Shown here: piece by piece, positions 42,180-50,413 of the stretch
Position numbering within the stretch: the first letter of the stretch is position 1
How the letters are laid out: each line of letters begins with the position of its first letter
DNA from: Micavibrio_A sp041655955
GTDB lineage: Bacteria > Pseudomonadota > Alphaproteobacteria > Micavibrionales > Micavibrionaceae
DNA length: 64,000 nucleotides
Reading direction: 5' to 3'
NCBI GenBank assembly: GCA_041655955.1
Contig: JBBAEN010000002.1
Span: 310,001-374,000, forward strand
Translations under genes and position numbers: made by a program
Notes under the pieces: generated by a model
Seen by the model: the letters and a program-made list of their open reading frames with translations, nothing else
Told to the model about the DNA's origin: nothing
Database searches by the model: none

Positions 42180-43577
42180 ATGACAATCCGTTACCTGTCC
42201 ACGCGCGGCGATCCGGCCCTTCGCAGTTTTACCGAAATCCTCTTGAGCGGCCTCGCCCCGGATGGCGGCCTGTACGTTCCTGATAGCTGGCCGAAGATCG
42301 ATCTTGCCGCGCTGGAAGGGCGCTCCTATAGCGAGATAGCGTTCGAGATTATCAGTCCCTTTGTCGGGGGCGATATTCCCAAAGACGATCTGCGGGATAT
42401 GATTTCCCGTACCTATAATGAAAATTTCCGTCACGAAGCAATCGCGCCGCTGGTTCAGGTCGGGGACAATGAATGGGTGCTGGAACTGTTCCACGGCCCG
42501 ACGATCGCGTTTAAGGATTACGCGCTCCAGCTTGTCGGCAGGCTGTTCGATTATGTGCTGGAGAAAACCGGCAGGCGCGCCACGATTGTCGGCGCCACGT
42601 CCGGCGATACGGGATCGGCTGCGATTGAAGGCGTTAAAGCATGCCGCAATATCGATATATTCATCCTCCACCCCGAAGGCCGCACATCCGAAGTCCAGCG
42701 CCGCCAGATGACAACGATTGATGCGCCGAATGTGCATAATATCGCGCTCAAAGGCACGTTTGATGATTGTCAGGATGCGGTTAAAACTATGTTTGCGGAT
42801 GAAAAATTCCGCGCTGAAATGAATCTGTCCGCCGTCAATTCCATCAATTTTGCGCGGATCGCGGCACAGATCGTTTATTATTTTACGGCCTCGGTTGCGC
42901 TTGGGGCGGCAAGCGGGCGAAAAATCTCCTTTGCCGTTCCAACGGGGAATTTCGGGAATATCTACGCCGCTTACTGCGCGCGGCAAATGGGGCTCCCGAT
43001 CGATCGCCTGATCGCCGCATCGAACCGCAACGATATCCTGACCCGCTTTTTCAAGACGGGGGAAATGAAGGCTTCCGCGGTCGAGCCGTCGCTATCGCCC
43101 AGCATGGATATCCAGATATCGAGCAATTTTGAAAGATTCCTTTTCGATTTGCTGGGCCGCGATGCGAAATCCCTGCGCGCGAAGATGGAGGGCTTTAAAC
43201 AGTCCGGTTCCTTTACGCTTGATGACGGGCTGATGGAAAAGGCGCGCACTATTTTCTCGGCCCATTGCGCGGATGATGATCAAACGCTCTCCATGATGGG
43301 GGAATATTTCAAGAAAACGGGCTATATGCCCGATCCGCACACGGCGGTCGGGTTTTTCGCAGGGAAAATGGAACCCCGCAATCCTGCCATTCCTTTGGTT
43401 ATGCTGGCTTGCGCCCATCCGGCGAAGTTCCCGGACGCGGCTGAAAAAGCAACCGGTGTAAGGCCGCCTTTGCCTCATCACATGGCAGATCTATATGATT
43501 TGAAAGAAAACTACAGCGTGCTGGAAAACGATCCGGACGTATTAAAGAATTTTATAAAAGAAAGAGTTTCTTCATGA
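42180..43577 (+). CDS. thrC: Threonine synthase
   Basis: A 465-residue PLP enzyme that makes threonine from O-phosphohomoserine. The N-terminal YLSTRG, the PLP-Lys region GPTIAFKDYALQ, and GATSGDTGSAAIEG phosphate-binding loop are all present. Length matches the longer proteobacterial type. Its stop overlaps the next gene start by 4 bp (ATGA), so translation is coupled with the M16 protease. Confidence 0.95.
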   Translation: MTIRYLSTRGDPALRSFTEILLSGLAPDGGLYVPDSWPKIDLAALEGRSYSEIAFEIISPFVGGDIPKDDLRDMISRTYNENFRHEAIAPLVQVGDNEWVLELFHGPTIAFKDYALQLVGRLFDYVLEKTGRRATIVGATSGDTGSAAIEGVKACRNIDIFILHPEGRTSEVQRRQMTTIDAPNVHNIALKGTFDDCQDAVKTMFADEKFRAEMNLSAVNSINFARIAAQIVYYFTASVALGAASGRKISFAVPTGNFGNIYAAYCARQMGLPIDRLIAASNRNDILTRFFKTGEMKASAVEPSLSPSMDIQISSNFERFLFDLLGRDAKSLRAKMEGFKQSGSFTLDDGLMEKARTIFSAHCADDDQTLSMMGEYFKKTGYMPDPHTAVGFFAGKMEPRNPAIPLVMLACAHPAKFPDAAEKATGVRPPLPHHMADLYDLKENYSVLENDPDVLKNFIKERVSS

Positions 43578-44836
43578 CGACAAACATAACAGAACTTGAA
43601 AGCGGCCTCAGGATTATTACCGACACGGTACCCGAAATGGAAACGGTTGCGATCGGCGTCTGGGCCGATGTCGGCACGCGCCATGAAGATCTCCGGCATA
43701 ACGGCGTGGCCCATATGGTCGAACATATGATGTTTAACGGCACACCGACGCGCACGGCTCGCCAGATTGCGGAATCGATCGAGGATGTCGGCGGCCAGAT
43801 AAACGCTTATACGTCGCGCGAAATTACGGCTTATTATATCCATCTTTTGAAGAATGATATGGCGATGGGGATGGATATCCTTTCCGATATCCTCCAGCGC
43901 CCGACTTTCCCCGATAACGAGCTGGAGAAAGAGCGCGGCGTCATTATCCAGGAAATCGGCATGACGAACGATACGCCGGATGATGTCGTATTCGACCTCT
44001 ATCAGGAAACGGCCTATCCGCAACAAGCGCTTGGCGCACCGATTTTGGGGCGGGAAGACATTATCCGCGGCATGACCAAGGAAACGCTCTATGACTATGT
44101 CCACCGCTTTTATACGCCTCAAAAACTTGTGGTGTCGGCGGCGGGGAATATTCCGCATGACGCCTTTGTCGATGTCGTCCGCACCATGTTTTCTGAATTG
44201 CCGGAAGATTCAAGCGGCGCTTATGCCCCCGCAAGCTATGCGGGCGGGGAAAAGCGCGTGAAGAAAGATCTGGAACAGGCCCATATCGTTCTGGGCTTTC
44301 AGGGCGTCGATCGCGAAGACCCCGATTATTTCTCGGCGCTTATCGCCGGAACAATCCTTGGCGGCGGCATGTCGTCGCGCCTGTTTCAGGAAATCCGTGA
44401 AAAACGCGGCCTTGTTTACTCGATTTACGCCTCCCATTCCTCCTATCATGATGACGGGCAGTTCGAGATTTATGCCGGAACGGGCGGCGAAAAATTGAAC
44501 GAGCTTGTCCCGGTTACATGCGATGAAATTATCAAGATGATGCAGGAGCAGGTGAGCGAGGCGGAGCTTTTGCGCGCCAAGGCGCAGATTAAGGCCGGTA
44601 TCCTGATGAGCCGCGAATCGATGTTGTCACGGGCGAACCGGCAGGCGAAATACCTGATCAATTTCCGCGAGGCGCCGGATATCCGCCGCGTCATCGCCCA
44701 GATTGATGCGGTGACTGTTTATAGCGTCCAGAAAGCGGCGCAGCGCATTTTTTCAACCGTGCCGACGCTTGCGGCGCTCGGCCCGATAGAGCAGCTTGAA
44801 AATTATGAGTCCATCCGTCAAAGACTGGCGGCCTAA
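43574..44836 (+). CDS. M16 family zinc protease (mitochondrial processing peptidase-like)
   Basis: A 420-residue inverzincin protease with HMVEHMMFNGT (HxxEH zinc motif) and downstream Glu in the TSREITAYY region. This is the alphaproteobacterial PepR-like ancestor of the mitochondrial processing peptidase. It begins 4 bp inside the end of thrC. It ends 20 bp before the acetyltransferase. Confidence 0.9.
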   Translation: MTTNITELESGLRIITDTVPEMETVAIGVWADVGTRHEDLRHNGVAHMVEHMMFNGTPTRTARQIAESIEDVGGQINAYTSREITAYYIHLLKNDMAMGMDILSDILQRPTFPDNELEKERGVIIQEIGMTNDTPDDVVFDLYQETAYPQQALGAPILGREDIIRGMTKETLYDYVHRFYTPQKLVVSAAGNIPHDAFVDVVRTMFSELPEDSSGAYAPASYAGGEKRVKKDLEQAHIVLGFQGVDREDPDYFSALIAGTILGGGMSSRLFQEIREKRGLVYSIYASHSSYHDDGQFEIYAGTGGEKLNELVPVTCDEIIKMMQEQVSEAELLRAKAQIKAGILMSRESMLSRANRQAKYLINFREAPDIRRVIAQIDAVTVYSVQKAAQRIFSTVPTLAALGPIEQLENYESIRQRLAA

Positions 44837-44856
44837 GGGGTGAATAAGGGGTGAAG

Positions 44857-45483
44857 ATGATCTGGCCGCGCGCAGTCCCCGGCAAGACCAGCCAAAGCGG
44901 ATATGACAGATTTGTCCGGAGCGCGCGGCTGACGATGCGCCCCGCGATGATGACGGATTTTGAAAGCTGGGTCGCGACGCGCCGGAAAAACCAGTCCTTT
45001 CTTCAACCTTTCGAGCCGCGCTGGACGGAAAGCTGGCACGAAAAATCTTCCTTTGAAAGACGCGTAAAGCGGCTCGATGAAGACTGGAAAAATGACCGCA
45101 CCTACGCGTTCCTGATATTCAAAAACGGTAAAGGGGGCGGCGACGGCGATCTGATCGGCGGGATCAATATCAACAATGTGGCGCGCGGGGCCGCCCAATA
45201 TGCGGCGCTCGGCTATTGGCTGGATGAATCCCATCAGGGGCAGGGCCATATGACCGAAGCCGCGCGCGCCGTGCTTGCCTATGCGTTTTCAACGCTCTTG
45301 CTACAGCGCATGAATGCCGCGACGCTGGTTCATAACGGCCGGAGCCGCGCCATGCTTGAACGGATCGGCTTCGGGGAAGAAGGGTTTGCCAAAGCCTATA
45401 TCCAGATTAACGGCTGGCGGCAGGATCATATTCTCTATGGGTTGAACGGCGATGATTTTTTACGCGCGTCCGGCTATCGTTGA
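44857..45483 (+). CDS. RimJ/RimL-like GNAT acetyltransferase
   Basis: A 208-residue acetyltransferase of the RimJ/RimL type, which acetylates N-termini of ribosomal proteins in E. coli. GYWLDESHQGQGHMTEA contains the CoA-binding Gln-x-x-Gly loop, and NAATLVHNGRSRAMLERIGF is the usual later block. The ATG at 44857 has AAGGGG 5 bases upstream. A GTG at 44851 is also possible. Its end overlaps the convergent AlgH gene by 24 bp. Confidence 0.85.
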   Translation: MIWPRAVPGKTSQSGYDRFVRSARLTMRPAMMTDFESWVATRRKNQSFLQPFEPRWTESWHEKSSFERRVKRLDEDWKNDRTYAFLIFKNGKGGGDGDLIGGININNVARGAAQYAALGYWLDESHQGQGHMTEAARAVLAYAFSTLLLQRMNAATLVHNGRSRAMLERIGFGEEGFAKAYIQINGWRQDHILYGLNGDDFLRASGYR

Positions 45484-46053
45484 GATCATCGCGGGGCTTA
45501 TGCCAAGAACGGAGAAAGCCTTTTCCCATTTATCTTCGGGCCGCGTATCGAAAACGATCTCATGCCCCGCTTGCGTGCTGAGCCACATATTTTCCTGTAA
45601 TTCCTGTTCGATCTGTCCCGGCCCCCATCCGGCATAGCCGAGGGTAAAGAGCATCTTTTCCGGCCTGTAGCCGCCGACTATGGAGCGCAGGGAATCGATC
45701 GTGCCACTGATGGAAAATAAATCATCAACTTGAATCGTGTCTTTTTGCTGAAAGTCGGCGGAATGGAGCAAGAACCCGTGGACGCCCTGCACCGGCCCGC
45801 CGGAGAGAACCGGGACATTGCGAACCGACGCATCAAGGGGCGCGTCCGGATTGATGCCGACTTGCGAGAGGACATCCGTGAAATCCGGGCTTGGCAGGGG
45901 ATTATTGATGACCATCCCCATCGCGCCTTTTTCGTCATGGACGCACATGAAAATGACGGCGCGGTGAAAGCGCGGGTCGTTCATATGCGGCATGGCAAGA
46001 AGAAGATGGCCTTTGAGGGAGTGAAAATCGTTGGTGTTTTTGCTGAAACTCAT
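45460..46053 (-). CDS. YqgE/AlgH family protein
   Basis: A 197-residue UPF0301/AlgH protein. Hallmarks are KGHLLLAMPHMNDPRF, GMVINNPL and GYAGWGPGQIEQEL. Function is not settled; it is linked to transcription control in some species and is often near ruvX in gammaproteobacteria. The start at 46053 gives normal length; upstream in-frame starts have no better ribosome site. Confidence 0.85.
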   Translation of the reverse strand: MSFSKNTNDFHSLKGHLLLAMPHMNDPRFHRAVIFMCVHDEKGAMGMVINNPLPSPDFTDVLSQVGINPDAPLDASVRNVPVLSGGPVQGVHGFLLHSADFQQKDTIQVDDLFSISGTIDSLRSIVGGYRPEKMLFTLGYAGWGPGQIEQELQENMWLSTQAGHEIVFDTRPEDKWEKAFSVLGISPAMISTIAGRA

Positions 46054-46146
46054 AAGGCGATAGTCACAGACATAAAGATTGATGGCAACCGTCATGCGGC
46101 CATGACGGGAAGAATTCACCAGAATTTTATTGTCTTTCCTTGTGGA

Positions 46147-46812
46147 TTAAACCTGTCCCGGCTCTGGCGCGGGATTATTAAAAGGGCGCCCGAAATGTTC
46201 CGGAAATGAAAGCAGCCCCCGCATGAAGGCGCTGGAGTTGAAAATGGCTTGTGAGCTTGCAGGGCGAATCACGGCCTGTTTTTTCCGCGCCAGCCGTTCG
46301 ACCTCATCGCGCGGGATGAAAAACTGGCTGTAGAGGATGAGGAGATCTTCTTCACCGTATAAATGCTCGGCGATTTCCTTCGCTTCCTGCGCGCTCTCCG
46401 CAGCGTAATAGGCGAATTTCTTGTTGGTAACGGATTGGGGCGGTACGCGCGGCGAATCCGCTTGCATCAAGAATCCCGCGAAATTCGATTCGAACGGTTC
46501 AAACCCGTCCTTGCCGGCGTCGGCCATGGCGATAAAGCGGAAATGATCGCGCAGTTTTTCATTTTGCGCTTCCAGATATTTATAAAAGCTCAGTTGGTGG
46601 TTTTCGTTGATGACCGCGCCGAAAAGGAAATTGCTCTCCTTCTCGTCTTCGATAATCAGGAGAACCGAATCGTTCAGCTCATGAAAATTTGAAGAAGGCT
46701 CGATGTTGCGGAAGAGAACGACATAGGCCCCGCAATTATCGGGAAGAAACCGCGTCTGTTTCGGCTGTTTCCTGCGTTCCCGCGCGCCTTTGTTAAAATG
46801 CCGTGCCGTCAT
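46147..46812 (-). CDS. Hypothetical protein
   Basis: About 221 residues, soluble, with an Arg/Lys-rich N-terminus (NKGARERRKQPKQTRF) and an otherwise mixed alpha/beta look. No family was recognised. A longer frame (TTG, to 46890) begins just after the SGNH gene stop. It lies after the carbamoyltransferase cassette in the same direction. Confidence 0.55.
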   Translation of the reverse strand: MTARHFNKGARERRKQPKQTRFLPDNCGAYVVLFRNIEPSSNFHELNDSVLLIIEDEKESNFLFGAVINENHQLSFYKYLEAQNEKLRDHFRFIAMADAGKDGFEPFESNFAGFLMQADSPRVPPQSVTNKKFAYYAAESAQEAKEIAEHLYGEEDLLILYSQFFIPRDEVERLARKKQAVIRPASSQAIFNSSAFMRGLLSFPEHFGRPFNNPAPEPGQV

Positions 46813-46893
46813 ATTGTTTGTGCCTGCCTTATAATAAGGGTTTGCCCGTTCAACCGGGCGCACACTCTCATAATTAACATAATATTTCAATAT

Positions 46894-47949
46894 TTATTTG
46901 AGGAAGGGGCAGTTTTTCGTTTCTATCCAACCCGTTGCAAGAAGGGCATGGCCTTCGCGGTTGGGATGGTTAAAGTCGATTTTATCGCCTTTATTATAAA
47001 CGAAATAAGTGCCGGCGGGGCTTTGCGGGGCGGTGTGTTTAAACGCGTCCATGCCGTCATAAAGATAAGGGATGTCCAGATGGCGGGCGAGAAGGTTTTG
47101 CGCAGAGCCTTCCGCAAAGCCTTCTTCCCATTTGATGCCAAGCGAGCGGTAACTTTGCGCGGCTTCACCGGAAAGCTGCATTTCATAGGGGAAGATGAGG
47201 AGGCAGAAATCGACGCCGCGCTCCCTTAATTTGTCCGAAACATCATTGATTCTGGCCGCGAGAAATTTGATGGCCTCTTCATTTTCTTTCGGGAACAGCT
47301 CAATCGCTTTGTGGCCCTGATAACCATAGCCCATCCGCTCAAACGTATTTTTAATGCCGGTTCGGATAAAACTATAAAGATAGGATTTGCCGCGCAGCCC
47401 GTCCAAATTTCTTTGGGCAAAGCGAAAAGCGGCTTGAAGCGGCAGCCTGTCCGCGGACGCCGCATCGCCCGTCCCTTTTATCTCCGCCTTCGGGACAGGC
47501 AGGATATCGTTGAGGTTGAGGCCGTAAACGACCGTTTCAAGGCCGAATTCTTCTATATACTGATAGACGGATCTTTCATCGAAACCGTTATGGCTCATGG
47601 CGAACGTCCAGTGATCATAGTCCGGCATTTGCGCCTCGATAAGGTCGCTGAACCTGTACCCCGCCCCGGCCCCGACACCCATGATAACGGAATCGCCCAT
47701 ATAGCCGATCCGCCGCTTTTCGCCTTGCAGATCGAATTCAAGATCGGGGAAGCCGTGACTGTTGATATGAATGACGCCATAGGGGTAATGATATGCGCCT
47801 TGCTTGCGGATAGCGGTGTAATAGCCGATATCGTAGGAAACAATAAAGCGCAGCGCGACCTCCGCTATCAAGGCGAAGAGCAGTAGCAAAGCCGACAGCA
47901 CGGCGATAATGGTTTTCTTGGGATGTTTTTCAAAAACTGATTGCGTCAT
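46894..47949 (-). CDS. SGNH-hydrolase-like membrane-anchored protein
   Basis: A 351-residue protein with one N-terminal membrane helix (about 12-33). GYMGDSVIMG carries the block I Ser in GDS, NLNDI fits the Asn block and FNHPNREGH fits the His block of SGNH esterases. It faces the periplasm. Related genes next to carbamoyltransferases of this type are thought to modify surface polysaccharide. It starts 3 bp after the carbamoyltransferase. Confidence 0.7.
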   Translation of the reverse strand: MTQSVFEKHPKKTIIAVLSALLLLFALIAEVALRFIVSYDIGYYTAIRKQGAYHYPYGVIHINSHGFPDLEFDLQGEKRRIGYMGDSVIMGVGAGAGYRFSDLIEAQMPDYDHWTFAMSHNGFDERSVYQYIEEFGLETVVYGLNLNDILPVPKAEIKGTGDAASADRLPLQAAFRFAQRNLDGLRGKSYLYSFIRTGIKNTFERMGYGYQGHKAIELFPKENEEAIKFLAARINDVSDKLRERGVDFCLLIFPYEMQLSGEAAQSYRSLGIKWEEGFAEGSAQNLLARHLDIPYLYDGMDAFKHTAPQSPAGTYFVYNKGDKIDFNHPNREGHALLATGWIETKNCPFLK

Positions 47950-47952
47950 TCG

Positions 47953-49752
47953 TCAATCCGGCCTGAATTTGTTTTTATAATCCAGAAGCAGATCGGGGTT
48001 TTGCCTTTCTTTATGCAAGACGAACGGCCCCGCGACGAGCATATCGAGATCGCATCCCATGAAACAGCGGAACGCATCGGCGGGGGTGCAAACAACAGGC
48101 TCTCCGCGGACGTTAAAGGAAGTGTTCAAAAGGACGGGACATCCCGTCAGTGCATAGAATTTTTCCAAAAGCCTGTGATAGGCGGGGTTTGTTTCCTTAT
48201 GAACCGTCTGGATGCGGGCGCTGTTATCGACATGGGTCACGGCGGGCAACAGGCCGCGCCTGTCTTCGCGCACAGGGGCCGTCAGCAACATATAGGGGCT
48301 GGCCGTATCAATATCGAACCAGTTGTTTTTATGCGTATCGAGAACGGACGGCGCGAAAGGGCGGAAGGATTCACGGAATTTAATTTTCAGGTTTAAATTC
48401 TTTTGCATGTCCGGCGCGCGCGGATCGGCGAGGATCGAGCGGGCGCCGAGGGCGCGCGGCCCGTATTCCATACGTCCCTGAAACCATCCTATGGCCTTTT
48501 GATTCGCTAGGGCTTGTGCCGTGACGTCCAGAAAATCATCGCACCGCTCAAAAACGGCGCCGAGGCTTTCCAGTTGCCTGCATATTTCCTCTTCGTCAAA
48601 GGCGGGGCCTAAATAGCCGCCCTTCATGGAATCGGCAAAACCCGCAATGCGCGGTTTATTATGATGCGTATAATAGGCTGTCAGGGCCGCGCCTAAAGCG
48701 CCGCCGGAATCGCCCGCAGCGGGCTGTATCCAGATATTTTTAAATTGCCCTTCCTTGAGAAGGCGGCCATTGGCCACGCAATTAAGCGCGACGCCGCCCG
48801 CAAGGCAGAGATTGTCTATGCCTGGATAGTCTTGCGCAAGGGAGGTGACGATGCGGGAAATAATTTCTTCCGTGACGGATTGTATAGAGGCCGCTAGATC
48901 GCGGTGGCGCTGCGTCAGTTCATCTTCGGGCCTGCGCGGCTCTCCGTCAAACAGGGCGTGAAAGGCCGCCGTCGTCATGGACAGCCCCCCCGCATAGTTG
49001 AAATATTTCTGGTTGAGGCGGAAGGATCCGTCTTCCTTCACATCGACAAGATGCCTGAAAATGGTTTTCGCATAGGCCGGCTTGCCGTATGGCGCAAGGC
49101 CCATGACTTTATATTCGCCGGAATTGACCCGGAAACCCAGATAGGATGTAAAGGCCGAATAAAGCAGGCCGAGGGAATGGGGAAAACATATTTCCTTTTC
49201 TATCCGGAGCGCATTGCCGCGCCCGATGGCGACGCTGGACGACGCCCATTCGCCGACACCGTCGAGCGTCAGGATAACCGCCTCTTCATAAGGCGAGGGG
49301 AAAAAGGCAGAGGCTGCGTGGCTGAGATGATGATCGGAAAAGAGCATTTTGCCGCGGATGGATTTTCTGGCGGCTTGTCTTTGTCCTTTATCCATCTCCC
49401 CGTAGAAAGGGAGGAGCTTGTCTATCAGGATCTTTTTCTGGAATAGTTTTTCATGGAGCCAGAGCGGCATGGCTTCGCGAAAAGAGCGAAAGCCTTTCGG
49501 AGCCAGCGTCATATAGGTTTCCAAAAGCCGCTCGAATTTGAGCAAGGGCTTTTCAAAAAAAACGATGGAGTCAATATCGTCAATGGAAATTCCGGCCTCG
49601 GTAAGGCAATAGGCGATCGCTTGCGCTGGAAAAAAGCGGTCATGTTTGATGCGCGTAAAGCGCTCTTCCTGTGCCGCCGCTATAATGTCGCCATCGCGGA
49701 TAAGGGCGGCGGCGCTGTCGTGGTAGAAGGCGGAAATGCCAAGGATGTTCAT
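47953..49752 (-). CDS. NodU/CmcH-family carbamoyltransferase
   Basis: A 599-residue carbamoyltransferase. The N-terminal Kae1-like ATPase region begins GISAFYHDSAAAL and contains HHLSHAASAFFPSP and GGVALNCVANG; the C-terminal domain, about 400-590, has the MEYGPRALGARSIL block. It transfers a carbamoyl group from carbamoyl phosphate to sugar hydroxyls, as in Nod factor or antibiotic synthesis. In this setting, with SxtJ and DUF5989, a surface glycan is the likely substrate. Confidence 0.9.
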   Translation of the reverse strand: MNILGISAFYHDSAAALIRDGDIIAAAQEERFTRIKHDRFFPAQAIAYCLTEAGISIDDIDSIVFFEKPLLKFERLLETYMTLAPKGFRSFREAMPLWLHEKLFQKKILIDKLLPFYGEMDKGQRQAARKSIRGKMLFSDHHLSHAASAFFPSPYEEAVILTLDGVGEWASSSVAIGRGNALRIEKEICFPHSLGLLYSAFTSYLGFRVNSGEYKVMGLAPYGKPAYAKTIFRHLVDVKEDGSFRLNQKYFNYAGGLSMTTAAFHALFDGEPRRPEDELTQRHRDLAASIQSVTEEIISRIVTSLAQDYPGIDNLCLAGGVALNCVANGRLLKEGQFKNIWIQPAAGDSGGALGAALTAYYTHHNKPRIAGFADSMKGGYLGPAFDEEEICRQLESLGAVFERCDDFLDVTAQALANQKAIGWFQGRMEYGPRALGARSILADPRAPDMQKNLNLKIKFRESFRPFAPSVLDTHKNNWFDIDTASPYMLLTAPVREDRRGLLPAVTHVDNSARIQTVHKETNPAYHRLLEKFYALTGCPVLLNTSFNVRGEPVVCTPADAFRCFMGCDLDMLVAGPFVLHKERQNPDLLLDYKNKFRPD

Positions 49753-49771
49753 CGCCGTTTTTAAACCCTGC

Positions 49772-49924
49772 CTAGAAAATTGTGTAAATAAAGACGCCCA
49801 ATGGCGATCCTTTTGCCGCCAGAATCAAGCTCCCGCATAAAAGCATGATAATAAAAATCGGCGCCATCCAGAGTTTCTTCCGGACTTTCAGGAAAAGCCA
49901 TAATTCGCGCAGGAACTCGGCCAT
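49772..49924 (-). CDS. DUF5989 family small membrane protein
   Basis: Exactly 50 residues, translated by hand: it begins MAEFLRELWLFLKVRKKLWM and has one membrane helix (about 21-37) and ends GVFIYTIF. This is the small DUF5989 protein regularly found beside SxtJ-family and carbamoyltransferase genes. It begins one base after the SxtJ stop. Its short size means it is easy to miss. Role unknown. Confidence 0.85.
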   Translation of the reverse strand: MAEFLRELWLFLKVRKKLWMAPIFIIMLLCGSLILAAKGSPLGVFIYTIF

Positions 49925-49925
49925 G

Positions 49926-50357
49926 CTAAAATTGATATTTCATGGGGTCGGGAAGATCGTTCCTGTCCGGCTTGACCCAGTAGCTGGAAAGGATTGGATC
50001 GTATTTCTGATGAAGCGCATCGCGGCGGATAAGGCGCATGATAAGCCCCGCAGGCACGAAACAGACGATAAAAACAATACCCATCAAAACGGGGTTCAGG
50101 ACGCGCGCGATAAAAGGAGCGGCTTTTAAAAACCCGTTTTTGGCGGCGGCGAGCAGGGAAGGTTTTATAAGGGAGGCGGCTATAAGGCACGCCCCGCCAA
50201 GAAGGAAGACCCACGCGATTATCCAGCCAAGCGATAAAAGTTTGATAAGCCCCGCCGCAAATAAAATGCCGCCACTGGCGAGCCCGAAATTCCTATCGGA
50301 CAGCGCCGGCGCTTCGGGCGCGCTTTTATCGTAATCTTCGTGAAAATTGCGTTCCAT
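49926..50357 (-). CDS. SxtJ family membrane protein
   Basis: A 143-residue membrane protein with three to four helices (about 25-60, 65-80, 85-105) and a C-terminal HQKYDPILSSYWVKPD segment typical of the SxtJ family. SxtJ was named from a saxitoxin cluster, where its role is uncertain. With DUF5989 and the carbamoyltransferase it forms a conserved glycan-modification cassette. Confidence 0.8.
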   Translation of the reverse strand: MERNFHEDYDKSAPEAPALSDRNFGLASGGILFAAGLIKLLSLGWIIAWVFLLGGACLIAASLIKPSLLAAAKNGFLKAAPFIARVLNPVLMGIVFIVCFVPAGLIMRLIRRDALHQKYDPILSSYWVKPDRNDLPDPMKYQF

Positions 50358-50413
50358 GACGCCCTAAAAAGCCATTTATTTCAAGCTTCTGGATTTTTAG
50401 CCCAAAACACGGA

